Shown piece after piece: positions 7,062 to 13,760 of a stretch of 14,312 bases of DNA. Under the pieces are notes generated by a model. The model had not been told where the DNA came from, did not search any database, and saw only the letters and a program-made list of their open reading frames with translations. This stretch comes from RPQJ01 sp036277615 (GTDB lineage Bacteria; Pseudomonadota; Gammaproteobacteria; Steroidobacterales; Steroidobacteraceae): contig DASUMQ010000102.1 in NCBI GenBank assembly GCA_036277615.1, forward strand, positions 1-14,312, given 5' to 3'. Positions within the stretch are counted from its first letter, which is position 1. Each line of letters starts with the position of its first letter. The translations under genes and the position numbers were made by a program.

Positions 7062-8330
7062 GTGAGCCTGTTCCAAGAAGCCTGCAAGTACATTCCCGGC
7101 GGCGTGAACTCACCCGTGCGCGCGTTCCGCGGGGTCGGCGGCGAGCCCGTGTTTTTCGCGCGCGCCAGGGGTTCGCGTGCCTGGTCGGCCGAGGGCCGTG
7201 AGTACATCGACTACGTCGGCTCGTGGGGCCCGATGATCCTCGGTCACGCGCACCCGGACGTGATCCGCGCCGTGCAGCAGGCGGCCGAGCATGGCCTGTC
7301 GTTCGGCGCGCCGACCGAGATCGAGACGACCGTGGCCCGCAAGGTGATCGAACTCGTGCCGTCGATCGAGCTCGTCCGCATGTGCAGTTCGGGCACGGAG
7401 GCGACGATGAGCGCGATCCGGCTCGCACGCGGCTTCACCGGCCGGCAGAAGATCGTCAAGTTCGAGGGTTGCTACCACGGCCATTCCGATTCGCTGCTGG
7501 TCAAAGCCGGCTCCGGCATGCTGACGCTCGGCGTGCCCACCTCGCCCGGCGTGCCGCCCGAGCTCGCGGCGCACACGCTCACGCTGTCGTACAACGACGT
7601 CGCGCAGGTGCGGCAGCTGTTCGCCCAGCTCGGTGCCGAGATCGCGTGCGTGATCGTCGAGCCGGTGGCCGGCAACATGAACTGCATCCTGCCGGTGCCG
7701 GGATTCCTCGAAGCCTTGCGCGAGGAATGCACGAAGGCGGGTGCCGTACTGATCCTGGACGAGGTGATGACAGGATTTCGCGTTGCGAAGGGCGGTGCGC
7801 AACAGCTCTACGGGATCAAGCCGGACCTGACGACGCTCGGCAAGATCGTGGGCGGCGGCATGCCCGTCGGCGTGTTTGGTGGCCGGCGCGACATCATGAG
7901 CCACATCGCCCCGCTCGGCCCCGTCTACCAGGCCGGCACGCTGTCGGGCAACCCCGTGGCGATGGCCGCGGGGCTGGCGACCCTGAACGGGATCGACGCC
8001 CCGGGCTTTCACGCGAGACTCGGCGCGCTGACGGACCGGCTCGTGTCCGGTATCGCACAAGCCGCGAAACAGGCGGGCATTCCGCTCGCGACGAACCACG
8101 TCTGCGGCATGTTCGGGTTGTTCTTCACGGGGGCGACGACCGTGACCTCGTACGCTGACGCGATCCGGTGCGACGTCGAGCGCTTCAAGCAGTTCTTTCA
8201 CGGCATGCTCGACGAGGGCGTCTATCTCGCGCCCTCGGCGTTCGAGGCGGGCTTCGTGTCGATCGCCCACTCCGAGGCGGACATCGACGCGACGGTCGCG
8301 GCAGCGGCGCGCGTGTTCGCGCGTCTCTGA
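7062..8330 (+). CDS. hemL: Glutamate-1-semialdehyde 2,1-aminomutase
   Basis: A PLP/PMP enzyme of 422 residues (E. coli HemL has 426) that converts glutamate-1-semialdehyde to 5-aminolevulinate, the last step of the C5 route into haem and other tetrapyrroles, in the cytoplasm. Clear signatures are YIPGGVNSPVRAF, SSGTEATMSAIRLARGFTGR, KFEGCYHGHSD, LDEVMTGFRVA and TTLGKIVGGGMPVG, where Lys261 is the PLP-binding lysine. The start is GTG at 7062, with GGAG (7050-7053) 8 bases upstream, giving the normal N-terminus. A TAAGAT box lies at 7026-7031. It ends only 17 bases from the stop of the convergent glycosyltransferase gene, with no obvious terminator between. Confidence 0.98.
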   Translation: MSLFQEACKYIPGGVNSPVRAFRGVGGEPVFFARARGSRAWSAEGREYIDYVGSWGPMILGHAHPDVIRAVQQAAEHGLSFGAPTEIETTVARKVIELVPSIELVRMCSSGTEATMSAIRLARGFTGRQKIVKFEGCYHGHSDSLLVKAGSGMLTLGVPTSPGVPPELAAHTLTLSYNDVAQVRQLFAQLGAEIACVIVEPVAGNMNCILPVPGFLEALREECTKAGAVLILDEVMTGFRVAKGGAQQLYGIKPDLTTLGKIVGGGMPVGVFGGRRDIMSHIAPLGPVYQAGTLSGNPVAMAAGLATLNGIDAPGFHARLGALTDRLVSGIAQAAKQAGIPLATNHVCGMFGLFFTGATTVTSYADAIRCDVERFKQFFHGMLDEGVYLAPSAFEAGFVSIAHSEADIDATVAAAARVFARL

Positions 8331-8347
8331 GCGGCGTGCTGGCTGCG

Positions 8348-9430
8348 TCAGGCCGCGACGCGACGCGCGACGGAGCGCGGCACGGCGTTGCCGATCAGGG
8401 CGTGATAGGCATCGAGCAGCGCTTCCGTCACGCGGTCGACGTGAAACTCAGCGAGGTCCACCTGCAACCGTGACCGCGGCCGGCCGTGCGCACGCTGCAT
8501 CGCCGTCGCGAGCGCCTGCACGTCGCCGGCCGGGGTGATCTCGAGCGGATAACGCGCGGCGATGTCGCGCGGGCCCTCGGCGTCGGATGCGATCACGGGC
8601 GTGCCGGCGTCGAGCGCCTCGATGATCACGCGACCGAACGGTTCGATGCGCGAGGCGCTGACGAACAGGTCCAGCGCCTGGAACCAGTCCTTGGCGTCGT
8701 CGCGGAAGCCCGTGAAGGTCACGGGCAATCCGGCAGCGAGGCGTTCGAGTCGAGTACGTTCGCTGCCGTCGCCCACGATCACCAGGCGCGCCGCCGGCAA
8801 CCTCGCGCGGCGGAAGGCCTCGATCAGCACGTCGATGCCCTTGCCGTGCGCGAGACGCCCCACGCCGCCGACGAGAAAGTCCTCGGCCGCGGCCCCGGCC
8901 AGGCGACGCAGCTCGGTGCGTCGTTCGTCCGTCACGCGCGGCTGTGGCACCAGCGAGTTCGGAATGCGGAACACCGCGCCCGTGTAGCCCTCGCTCGCGA
9001 CTTTCTCGACCTGCCAGGGCGAAATGCAGCACAGTCCGTCGGCTCGCAGGTAGTGCGGCCCGTTGAGGTCGATGTGGAGCGTCGCGACGTGCGGCACGCC
9101 GTGCCGCAACTGGGTGACGTAGCGCGTGCCGCGGCGCAGGTGCGTGTGGATCAGCGCCGGTCGCCACTGCTCGATCACGTGCGCGAGTGCGGCGCGCGTG
9201 CGCCAGTGCGGGGGCAGCTCGAACACCTCGACGCCGGGCGAGACGTAGTCGCGGATGCTCGCGCCGGCACCGTTACGGTGATCCCGACGCACGGCCAGCG
9301 CGACGTCGTTGCTGCGCGCGAGCCCGTTGCAGGCCTCGGCCGCCGCGCGTTCGGAGCCGGCGAAACCCCGCGAGAGGATCACGTGCAGCAGGCGCAAGCG
9401 TGAACGCTGCTTCACGGCGGCAGACGTCAT
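8348..9430 (-). CDS. Glycosyltransferase family 4 (GT-B fold)
   Basis: A 360-residue retaining GT-B enzyme expected to add a sugar from a nucleotide sugar to a lipid or saccharide acceptor on the cytoplasmic face of the inner membrane. The N-terminal half has LLHVILSRGFAGSERAAAE and WRPALIHTHLRRG. The C-terminal Glycos_transf_1 part has GGVGRLAHGKGIDVLIEAF, LVIVGDGSERTRLE, FTGFRDDAKDWFQALDLFVSAS and EPFGRVIIEALDAGTPVIAS, which contains the EX7E pair Glu263 and Glu271. The overall look resembles LPS-core or exopolysaccharide transferases. ATG at 9430 overlaps the stop of the upstream transferase gene (ATGA, 9427-9430), with GGAG (9440-9443) 9 bases upstream, so the two are translationally coupled. 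Donor and acceptor cannot be named. Confidence 0.93.
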   Translation of the reverse strand: MTSAAVKQRSRLRLLHVILSRGFAGSERAAAEACNGLARSNDVALAVRRDHRNGAGASIRDYVSPGVEVFELPPHWRTRAALAHVIEQWRPALIHTHLRRGTRYVTQLRHGVPHVATLHIDLNGPHYLRADGLCCISPWQVEKVASEGYTGAVFRIPNSLVPQPRVTDERRTELRRLAGAAAEDFLVGGVGRLAHGKGIDVLIEAFRRARLPAARLVIVGDGSERTRLERLAAGLPVTFTGFRDDAKDWFQALDLFVSASRIEPFGRVIIEALDAGTPVIASDAEGPRDIAARYPLEITPAGDVQALATAMQRAHGRPRSRLQVDLAEFHVDRVTEALLDAYHALIGNAVPRSVARRVAA

Positions 9431-10533
9431 GCCGTCGCGCTCCGCAGCCTGCGCGCGCGGGCCAGCAGACGGGAAACCGCATCCGTCGCGACGTCGACAC
9501 CGTTACGCAACTGGAGGCCGGCGAGGCGCTGCCTTAGCCGGTCCTGTGCCGCCACGTCCCGGAGCAGCGCCGAGACCGCCGTCGTCATCGCCTCCGGGTC
9601 GAGCAAGCTTTCCAGCACGTAGCCTTCCCTTGCACAGCCGCGTATCCGTCCGGCCTGGTCACCCGCGATCGGCGCCGCGACGATCGGCATGCCTTGCGCC
9701 ATACACTGTAGCAACAGGCTGCCGCCATTCACAGCAACGACCGTCGCGTCGCGCAACAGGCCGAGCAACTCGCCGTTTGGCAACGTGCCAACCAGCCTGA
9801 CGCCCGGCTCGGTGGACGCATTCCCGGCTTCGACCGCGGCTCGCGCGCCGAGCACCGCGACCACCGCGACGCCCTCCGCGCCCGCGACGCGCCGTGCAGC
9901 CTCGAGGAACACCTGGTTTGCGTCCACCGCATGCCCGAAGTCGCCGCCGCCCCCCGGGCACATGGCGACGTAGCGGCCGGGCTCGAGCCCGAGCCGGGCC
10001 TGGAGGTCGCGCGTGCCTGGCACGTCGATCGGCTCGTGCATCGCATCGAGCACCACGACTTCGGGCCGGCCGACCAGGCGCAGCTTCAGGCGTTCGTACG
10101 CCGTCGGTGCTCCGCCGAGGAAACGCGGCTGCGCGACCCAGTGCTGGTCCAGCACCCGCATCCGGCGCCAGCGGTATCCCTTCCAGCGCGTCTTGGGTCG
10201 CGAACTCACGTACACGACCCCCGCGCCCGACTCGTGCGCGGCGCGGTATTGGGCCAGACGGCCCGAACTGTCGAAGATCACGACGTCGGGCTGCTCGGCG
10301 CGGATGTACTCGATCACGCGCGCGTTCGACCGCGTCGGCGAGTCCTCGAGCGAGAGCACGCCGTACGGCGCCTCGCGTGCATAGGGCGCCGATCGGTTCA
10401 GCACGAACCGGATCCGGCAGCCGGGCCAGCGGCGCTCGAGCCCGCGAGCAGCCGCGAGTGAGCGGTAGTACTCGCCGGCGCCGCCGGGGCCGGAGACGGG
10501 AATGAACAGGAAGCGCGGCTCGGCATCGCCCAT
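9427..10533 (-). CDS. GT-B fold glycosyltransferase, MurG/UGT-like C-terminus
   Basis: A 368-residue protein with two Rossmann-like halves. The N-terminus FLFIPVSGPGGAGEYYRSL has the Gly-rich acceptor-side loop near residues 14-22. The C-terminal half carries YVAMCPGGGGDFGHAVD (188-204), VRLVGTLPNGELLGLLRDA and NGGSLLLQCMAQGMPIVAAP followed by GDQAGR (291-296), the layout of the nucleotide-sugar site in GT28/UGT-like enzymes. It is not MurG: the MurG signatures are absent and sequence identity looks distant. No membrane segment is seen. It is the first gene of a coupled pair with the GT4 gene. No Shine-Dalgarno precedes ATG 10533, and a TAGAAT box ends 7 bases before it, consistent with a leaderless mRNA. 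It may act with its neighbour on a surface glycan; that is inference. Confidence 0.8.
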   Translation of the reverse strand: MGDAEPRFLFIPVSGPGGAGEYYRSLAAARGLERRWPGCRIRFVLNRSAPYAREAPYGVLSLEDSPTRSNARVIEYIRAEQPDVVIFDSSGRLAQYRAAHESGAGVVYVSSRPKTRWKGYRWRRMRVLDQHWVAQPRFLGGAPTAYERLKLRLVGRPEVVVLDAMHEPIDVPGTRDLQARLGLEPGRYVAMCPGGGGDFGHAVDANQVFLEAARRVAGAEGVAVVAVLGARAAVEAGNASTEPGVRLVGTLPNGELLGLLRDATVVAVNGGSLLLQCMAQGMPIVAAPIAGDQAGRIRGCAREGYVLESLLDPEAMTTAVSALLRDVAAQDRLRQRLAGLQLRNGVDVATDAVSRLLARARRLRSATA

Positions 10534-10540
10534 GCGCGCA

Positions 10541-10546
10541 ATTCTA
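10541..10546 (-). promoter_or_regulatory. -10-like TAGAAT box, 7 bases before the glycosyltransferase start
   Basis: On the minus strand TAGAAT (5 of 6 matches to TATAAT) ends 7 bases before the ATG at 10533, so transcription would begin at or next to the start codon. No ribosome-binding site is visible in the gap and no convincing -35 box. It lies in the 48-base gap after the SANT-like gene stop, so it could start a separate transcript for the transferase pair. Confidence 0.35.
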
Positions 10547-10581
10547 CCGGCCCCGCGGCCGGCGCAGGCGCGACCGCCCGT

Positions 10582-10947
10582 TCAGCGGATGCGCGCCGCG
10601 GGTGCCTGTTCGACCTCGAGACGCCCGTGCTTGACGAGCCGCGCCTCGATCCCGGCGCGCGTGCGCTCGTGCTGCGCCGTCAGCTGATCGACGCTCGCGC
10701 CGCCGTCGAAGGACGCGAGCAGCCGCTCGTCCTCCTCGCGCGACCACGGCTTGCCCGCGTTGCGGGGCAGGTTCGATTGCCGGCGCTGCAGTCGCGTGCG
10801 CGACTCGAGCGATTCCGCGGCGAGCACCAGCGCGCCCACGACCTCGGGTGATTGCAGCGTCGCGGCGTCGGTCAGCGTGCGGCCTTCGGCCGGGTCCACG
10901 CCCGCCGCGAGCGACCTGAGGATTCCGGCGGCCCTGATGTCGTCCAT
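10582..10947 (-). CDS. Small conserved protein with C-terminal SANT/Myb-like helix-turn-helix
   Basis: A 121-residue protein of unknown function. The N-terminal part (ILRSLAAGVDPAEGRTL, then SPEVVGALVLAAESLE) follows a pattern I know from uncharacterised proteobacterial proteins with a G-x-DP-x-x-G motif. The C-terminal part (NAGKPWSREEDERLLASF, then ARLVKHGRL) reads like a SANT/Myb-type or homeodomain-like three-helix unit, suggesting DNA or protein binding. ATG 10947 is chosen over the in-frame GTG at 11004 because a clear AGGAG (10954-10958) lies 6 bases upstream and the family N-terminus begins here. It sits 128 bases after the Lon-domain gene and 48 bases before the glycosyltransferase gene, so it may be its own unit. 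The function is not known and I do not assign one. Confidence 0.8.
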   Translation of the reverse strand: MDDIRAAGILRSLAAGVDPAEGRTLTDAATLQSPEVVGALVLAAESLESRTRLQRRQSNLPRNAGKPWSREEDERLLASFDGGASVDQLTAQHERTRAGIEARLVKHGRLEVEQAPAARIR

Positions 10948-11075
10948 GTGATGCTCCTGCTGCCAATGACCAACGCGAGATGCGCGTACGGCGCGCACGA
11001 GCATTCCACGCGAGCCGCAGGATCGCGCACGAGTTGAATTTGCGGGCAGGGTGCGGCGATTTGCCGCGCGGGACG

Positions 11076-11771
11076 TCAGCGGTCGTCGTCGCGCTCGTCG
11101 TCCTCGTCCTCGTCGTCTTCGTCTTCGTCTTCGGTGGTTTCGTCGTCGTCGCTGCTGCGTTCGGGCGGCTCGGTCGTGATCTCGAACAGCGGTCGCAGGA
11201 AACGGAGTCGCTCGACCGGATCGTCGAGTTCGAGGCAGTGCTGCTTGTGCGCCGGAGGCAGCGGCAGGATCTCGGCCAGCCGACCGCCCACCCAGGCGGC
11301 GTCGTCGAGGCGTCGCTCGAGTGACTCGTACGGCTCACCGATCTGCTCGAGCACGTGACCGAGCGCGGGGCCCAGGTCGGCGAACTCGTCGGGCAACGGG
11401 ACGCTCGGCTCCTCGGGCAGCCATTCGATCTCGGCCAGGTGGAGGCCGTCCCGCGCACGGCTGCGCGCGTGGATGCGGAACCGCCGCTCGCCGCGAGCCT
11501 CGATCCCGAGCAGGCCGTCGGGCTGGCCCGAGAAATCCACGATCCGCGCGTAGGTGCCGACGTCGCAGGTTTCGGTCGGCGAGGTGCCTGCTTCCTCCCC
11601 TTCGGCGATCAGCACCACGCCGAACCCGGTGTCCTCACGCAGGCAGCGTCGCACGAGGTCGATGTACCGGGCTTCGAAGATGCGCAGCGGCAAGGGGCCG
11701 CCCGGAAACAGCACGGTATTGAGCGGGAACAGCGGGATCTCCGCTCGCGTTGCGGTCTCGGGGGTGGACAT
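11076..11771 (-). CDS. Stand-alone Lon N-terminal (substrate-binding) domain protein with acidic tail
   Basis: A 231-residue protein made of a LON substrate-binding domain (about 10-200) without the AAA+ or protease parts of Lon. Signatures are IPLFPLNTVLFPGGPLPLRIFEARY, then FGVVLIAEGEEAG, CDVGTYARIVDF and EARGERRFRI. Single-domain proteins of this kind are widespread in proteobacteria and poorly characterised; a role in binding proteins or peptides is assumed. It ends in a very acidic tail (208-230, 20 of 23 residues Asp or Glu) encoded by GAC/GAG-type triplet runs. The gene lies 18 bases after mpl on the same strand, so co-transcription is likely. No Shine-Dalgarno is seen, and a CATAAT box ends 7 bases before the ATG. 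Confidence 0.9.
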   Translation of the reverse strand: MSTPETATRAEIPLFPLNTVLFPGGPLPLRIFEARYIDLVRRCLREDTGFGVVLIAEGEEAGTSPTETCDVGTYARIVDFSGQPDGLLGIEARGERRFRIHARSRARDGLHLAEIEWLPEEPSVPLPDEFADLGPALGHVLEQIGEPYESLERRLDDAAWVGGRLAEILPLPPAHKQHCLELDDPVERLRFLRPLFEITTEPPERSSDDDETTEDEDEDDEDEDDERDDDR

Positions 11772-11778
11772 GGACCCG

Positions 11779-11784
11779 ATTATG
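11779..11784 (-). promoter_or_regulatory. -10-like CATAAT box in the 18-base gap before the Lon-domain gene
   Basis: On the minus strand CATAAT (5 of 6 matches to TATAAT) ends 7 bases before ATG 11771, between the mpl stop and this start. If active it would produce a leaderless transcript. The expected -35 position lies in the 3' end of mpl and does not resemble TTGACA. The A/T-rich block is conspicuous in such GC-rich DNA. Confidence 0.3.
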
Positions 11785-11789
11785 CCCCG

Positions 11790-13184
11790 TCAGGCGGGCG
11801 CGCGAGCCCGCGTCCGCAGCGCGTGCAACAGGCGTTCGTGCAGGCCGCCGAACGAGCCATTACTCATCAGGACGAGGTGGTCGCCCGGGCGCGCCTCCCC
11901 GACCAGCCCGGCGACCAGCGGGTCGAGCTCGCCGTGCACGACCGCGAGCCGGCCGAGTGGCTGCATCGCCTCGCCCACGTCCCACTTCACGTCGGGCGAC
12001 CGGTAGACAAACACCTTGTCCGCGCCGCGCAGCGACTCGGCGAGCGCCGCCCGGTGCGTGCCGAGTTTCATGGTGTTCGAGCGCGGCTCCAGCACGGCGA
12101 TCACCCGGCCCGGCCCCGCCTTGCGACGGACCCCCTCGAGCGTGGTCGTGATCGCGGTCGGGTGATGGGCGAAGTCGTCGTAGACGACGATGCCGTCGAC
12201 GATACCGCGCACCTCCAACCGCCGCTTCACGCCGCCGAAATGCCGCAGCGCCTCGAGCGCCGCCGCCTCCTCGACGCCGGCGTGCACCGCGGCGACGATC
12301 GCAGCAAGCGCATTCGCCGCGTTGTGACGGCCGAGCAGGTTCCAGTCGACGGCGCCCAGGTGCCGCTCGCCGCGAAAGACCTCGAAGCTCCCATAGTCGC
12401 CGCCGTCGCCGGTCGGGGCGATGTGCCACTCGGCGCCGGTGCCGGCCCGCGTCGCGAATCGCTCGACGGGCGTCCAGCAGCCGAGTTGCAGCACCTCGTC
12501 GAGGTTCGGCTCCTCCGCGTTGACCACGAGCCGACCATTGCGCGGGATCGAGCGCAGCAGCAGGTGGAACTGGCGCTGGATCGACGAAACGTCCGGGTAG
12601 ATGTCGGCGTGGTCGTGCTCCAGGTTATTGAGGATTGCGGTCCGTGGCCGGTAGTGCACGAACTTCGCACGCTTGTCGAAGAAGGCCGTGTCGTACTCGT
12701 CGGCTTCGATCACGAAGTGCCGACCGTCGCCAAGGCGCGCGCTCATGCCGAAATCGAGCGGCACGCCGCCGATCAGGAAGCCGGGCTTGAGGCCGGCGTG
12801 CTGCAGGATCCACGCAAGCAGGCTGCTCGTCGTCGTCTTGCCATGCGTGCCCGCGACGCCGAGCACCCAGCGGTCGTTGCGCTGGAGCACGTTGCGTGCG
12901 AGCCATTCGGGACCTGATTCGTACGGCCGGCCGCTGTCGAGCAGCGCCTCGACCAGCGCATTGCCGCGACTCAGGACGTTGCCGACGACGAACACGTCCG
13001 GCGCGAGCTTGAGCTGGTCCGGCTCGTAACCTTCGATGACGTCGACGCCGAGCGCCGCGAGCTGCGTGCTCATCGGTGGATAGACGTTGCGGTCCGACCC
13101 CGTGACGCGGTGGCCCGCGGTCCGTGCGATCGCGGCGATGCCGCCCATGAACGTGCCGCAGATGCCGAGGATGTGGAGGTGCAA
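11790..13184 (-). CDS. mpl: UDP-N-acetylmuramate:L-alanyl-gamma-D-glutamyl-meso-diaminopimelate ligase
   Basis: Cytoplasmic murein-recycling ligase of 464 residues that joins the salvaged tripeptide L-Ala-gamma-D-Glu-meso-DAP to UDP-MurNAc with ATP, feeding it back into peptidoglycan synthesis. It matches E. coli Mpl throughout: HILGICGTFMGGIA, GSDRNVYPPMSTQL, the P-loop GTHGKTTT (112-119, Lys116), FLIGGVPLDFG, EADEYDTAFFDKRAKFVHY, NNLEHDHADIYPD, YDDFAHHPTAI, AVLEPRSNTMKLGTH and MSNGSFGGLHERLL. The start is TTG at 13184, because the conserved N-terminus begins there; AAAAGGGG (13193-13200) lies 8 bases upstream. It follows the membrane protein gene by only 3 bases, so the two are almost certainly co-transcribed and probably translationally coupled, with the Lon-domain gene next. 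Confidence 0.97.
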   Translation of the reverse strand: MHLHILGICGTFMGGIAAIARTAGHRVTGSDRNVYPPMSTQLAALGVDVIEGYEPDQLKLAPDVFVVGNVLSRGNALVEALLDSGRPYESGPEWLARNVLQRNDRWVLGVAGTHGKTTTSSLLAWILQHAGLKPGFLIGGVPLDFGMSARLGDGRHFVIEADEYDTAFFDKRAKFVHYRPRTAILNNLEHDHADIYPDVSSIQRQFHLLLRSIPRNGRLVVNAEEPNLDEVLQLGCWTPVERFATRAGTGAEWHIAPTGDGGDYGSFEVFRGERHLGAVDWNLLGRHNAANALAAIVAAVHAGVEEAAALEALRHFGGVKRRLEVRGIVDGIVVYDDFAHHPTAITTTLEGVRRKAGPGRVIAVLEPRSNTMKLGTHRAALAESLRGADKVFVYRSPDVKWDVGEAMQPLGRLAVVHGELDPLVAGLVGEARPGDHLVLMSNGSFGGLHERLLHALRTRARAPA

Positions 13185-13187
13185 CGG

Positions 13188-13706
13188 TCAGGCCCCTTTT
13201 CCCGCCGCGAGTTCCAGCAGCAGGTTGATCAGCAAAAAATACGTGAGCGACAGCGCCACGCCCGTGAACAGGTTCGAGTCGGTCGCAAGCTTGAGGATTC
13301 GTCCGGTCACGAGCGCGAACACGACGACGAGCGACAGCGCCACGAAGCCCGCGACCGGCGACTCCGGCGCGAGGTCCAGCGACGACAGCAGCCACTGCGT
13401 CGGCAGGAACAGCACGACGCCGAGCACCGCGCCCGTGCCGAGCACGGCCGTCGCCGTCTGCAGGAAGCGCTCGCGCCGGTTGAACAGCCGCAGCAGCAGC
13501 CACACGCCGGCGGTCAACAGCAACGGGTCGAGCACGACGAAGACGAACCAGGCACCCGCGGGTTCGTCGAGCAGCGACAGTTGCAGCGCGCTCACGACGA
13601 CATAGGCCGCGGCCGACACGCCCAGCAGCAGCGGCGATGCGGGGAGGTCCTGCGGACCGCGGCGCCAGAGTACGATGTCGAGGAAGACCGTCAGGAATTG
13701 CAGCAC
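13188..13706 (-). CDS. Small multi-pass membrane protein upstream of mpl (possibly Yip1-like)
   Basis: A predicted inner-membrane protein of 172 residues with an N-terminal amphipathic stretch (LQFLTVFLDIVLWRRGPQD) and about five hydrophobic segments, including LLLGVSAAAYVVVSALQLSL, AWFVFVVLDPLLLTAGVWLL, TAVLGTGAVLGVVLFLP, FVALSLVVVFALVTGRILKL and GVALSLTYFLLINLLLELA. The layout recalls Yip1-like membrane proteins but I cannot assign it firmly. GTG 13706 gives the N-terminus; longer frames would run antisense through rnd and are not credible. A TAGAAT box (13736-13741, minus strand) lies 29 bases before the start. Its 3-base spacing to mpl suggests a link with peptidoglycan recycling or simple co-expression. 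Function unknown. Confidence 0.75.
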   Translation of the reverse strand: MLQFLTVFLDIVLWRRGPQDLPASPLLLGVSAAAYVVVSALQLSLLDEPAGAWFVFVVLDPLLLTAGVWLLLRLFNRRERFLQTATAVLGTGAVLGVVLFLPTQWLLSSLDLAPESPVAGFVALSLVVVFALVTGRILKLATDSNLFTGVALSLTYFLLINLLLELAAGKGA

Positions 13707-13735
13707 GATGCGACGCGGCGGCCTGAGGAACGGCG

Positions 13736-13741
13736 ATTCTA
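13736..13741 (-). promoter_or_regulatory. -10-like TAGAAT box for the membrane protein-mpl operon
   Basis: In the 54-base gap between the divergent membrane protein gene and rnd, the minus strand reads TAGAAT (5 of 6 matches to TATAAT), 29 bases before GTG 13706. A start point near 13729 would leave a leader of about 23 bases. No -35 box is recognisable, and no comparable box is seen for rnd on the plus strand. Confidence 0.35.
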
Positions 13742-13760
13742 CACGCAGGTCACCCGTCCG

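Noticed and set aside
8331..8347. Terminator between converging hemL and the GT4 gene
   Set aside because: Only 17 bases separate the stops and no stem with a T-run is visible.
11053..11067. Small hairpin (GCGGC-GATTT-GCCGC) after the Lon-domain gene as a terminator
   Set aside because: A 5-base stem without a T-run is common in such GC-rich sequence, so the evidence is too weak to call it.
11355..12917. 520-codon open frame on the plus strand
   Set aside because: It lies antisense to mpl and the Lon-domain gene, both firmly identified by motifs. It is a shadow caused by high GC.
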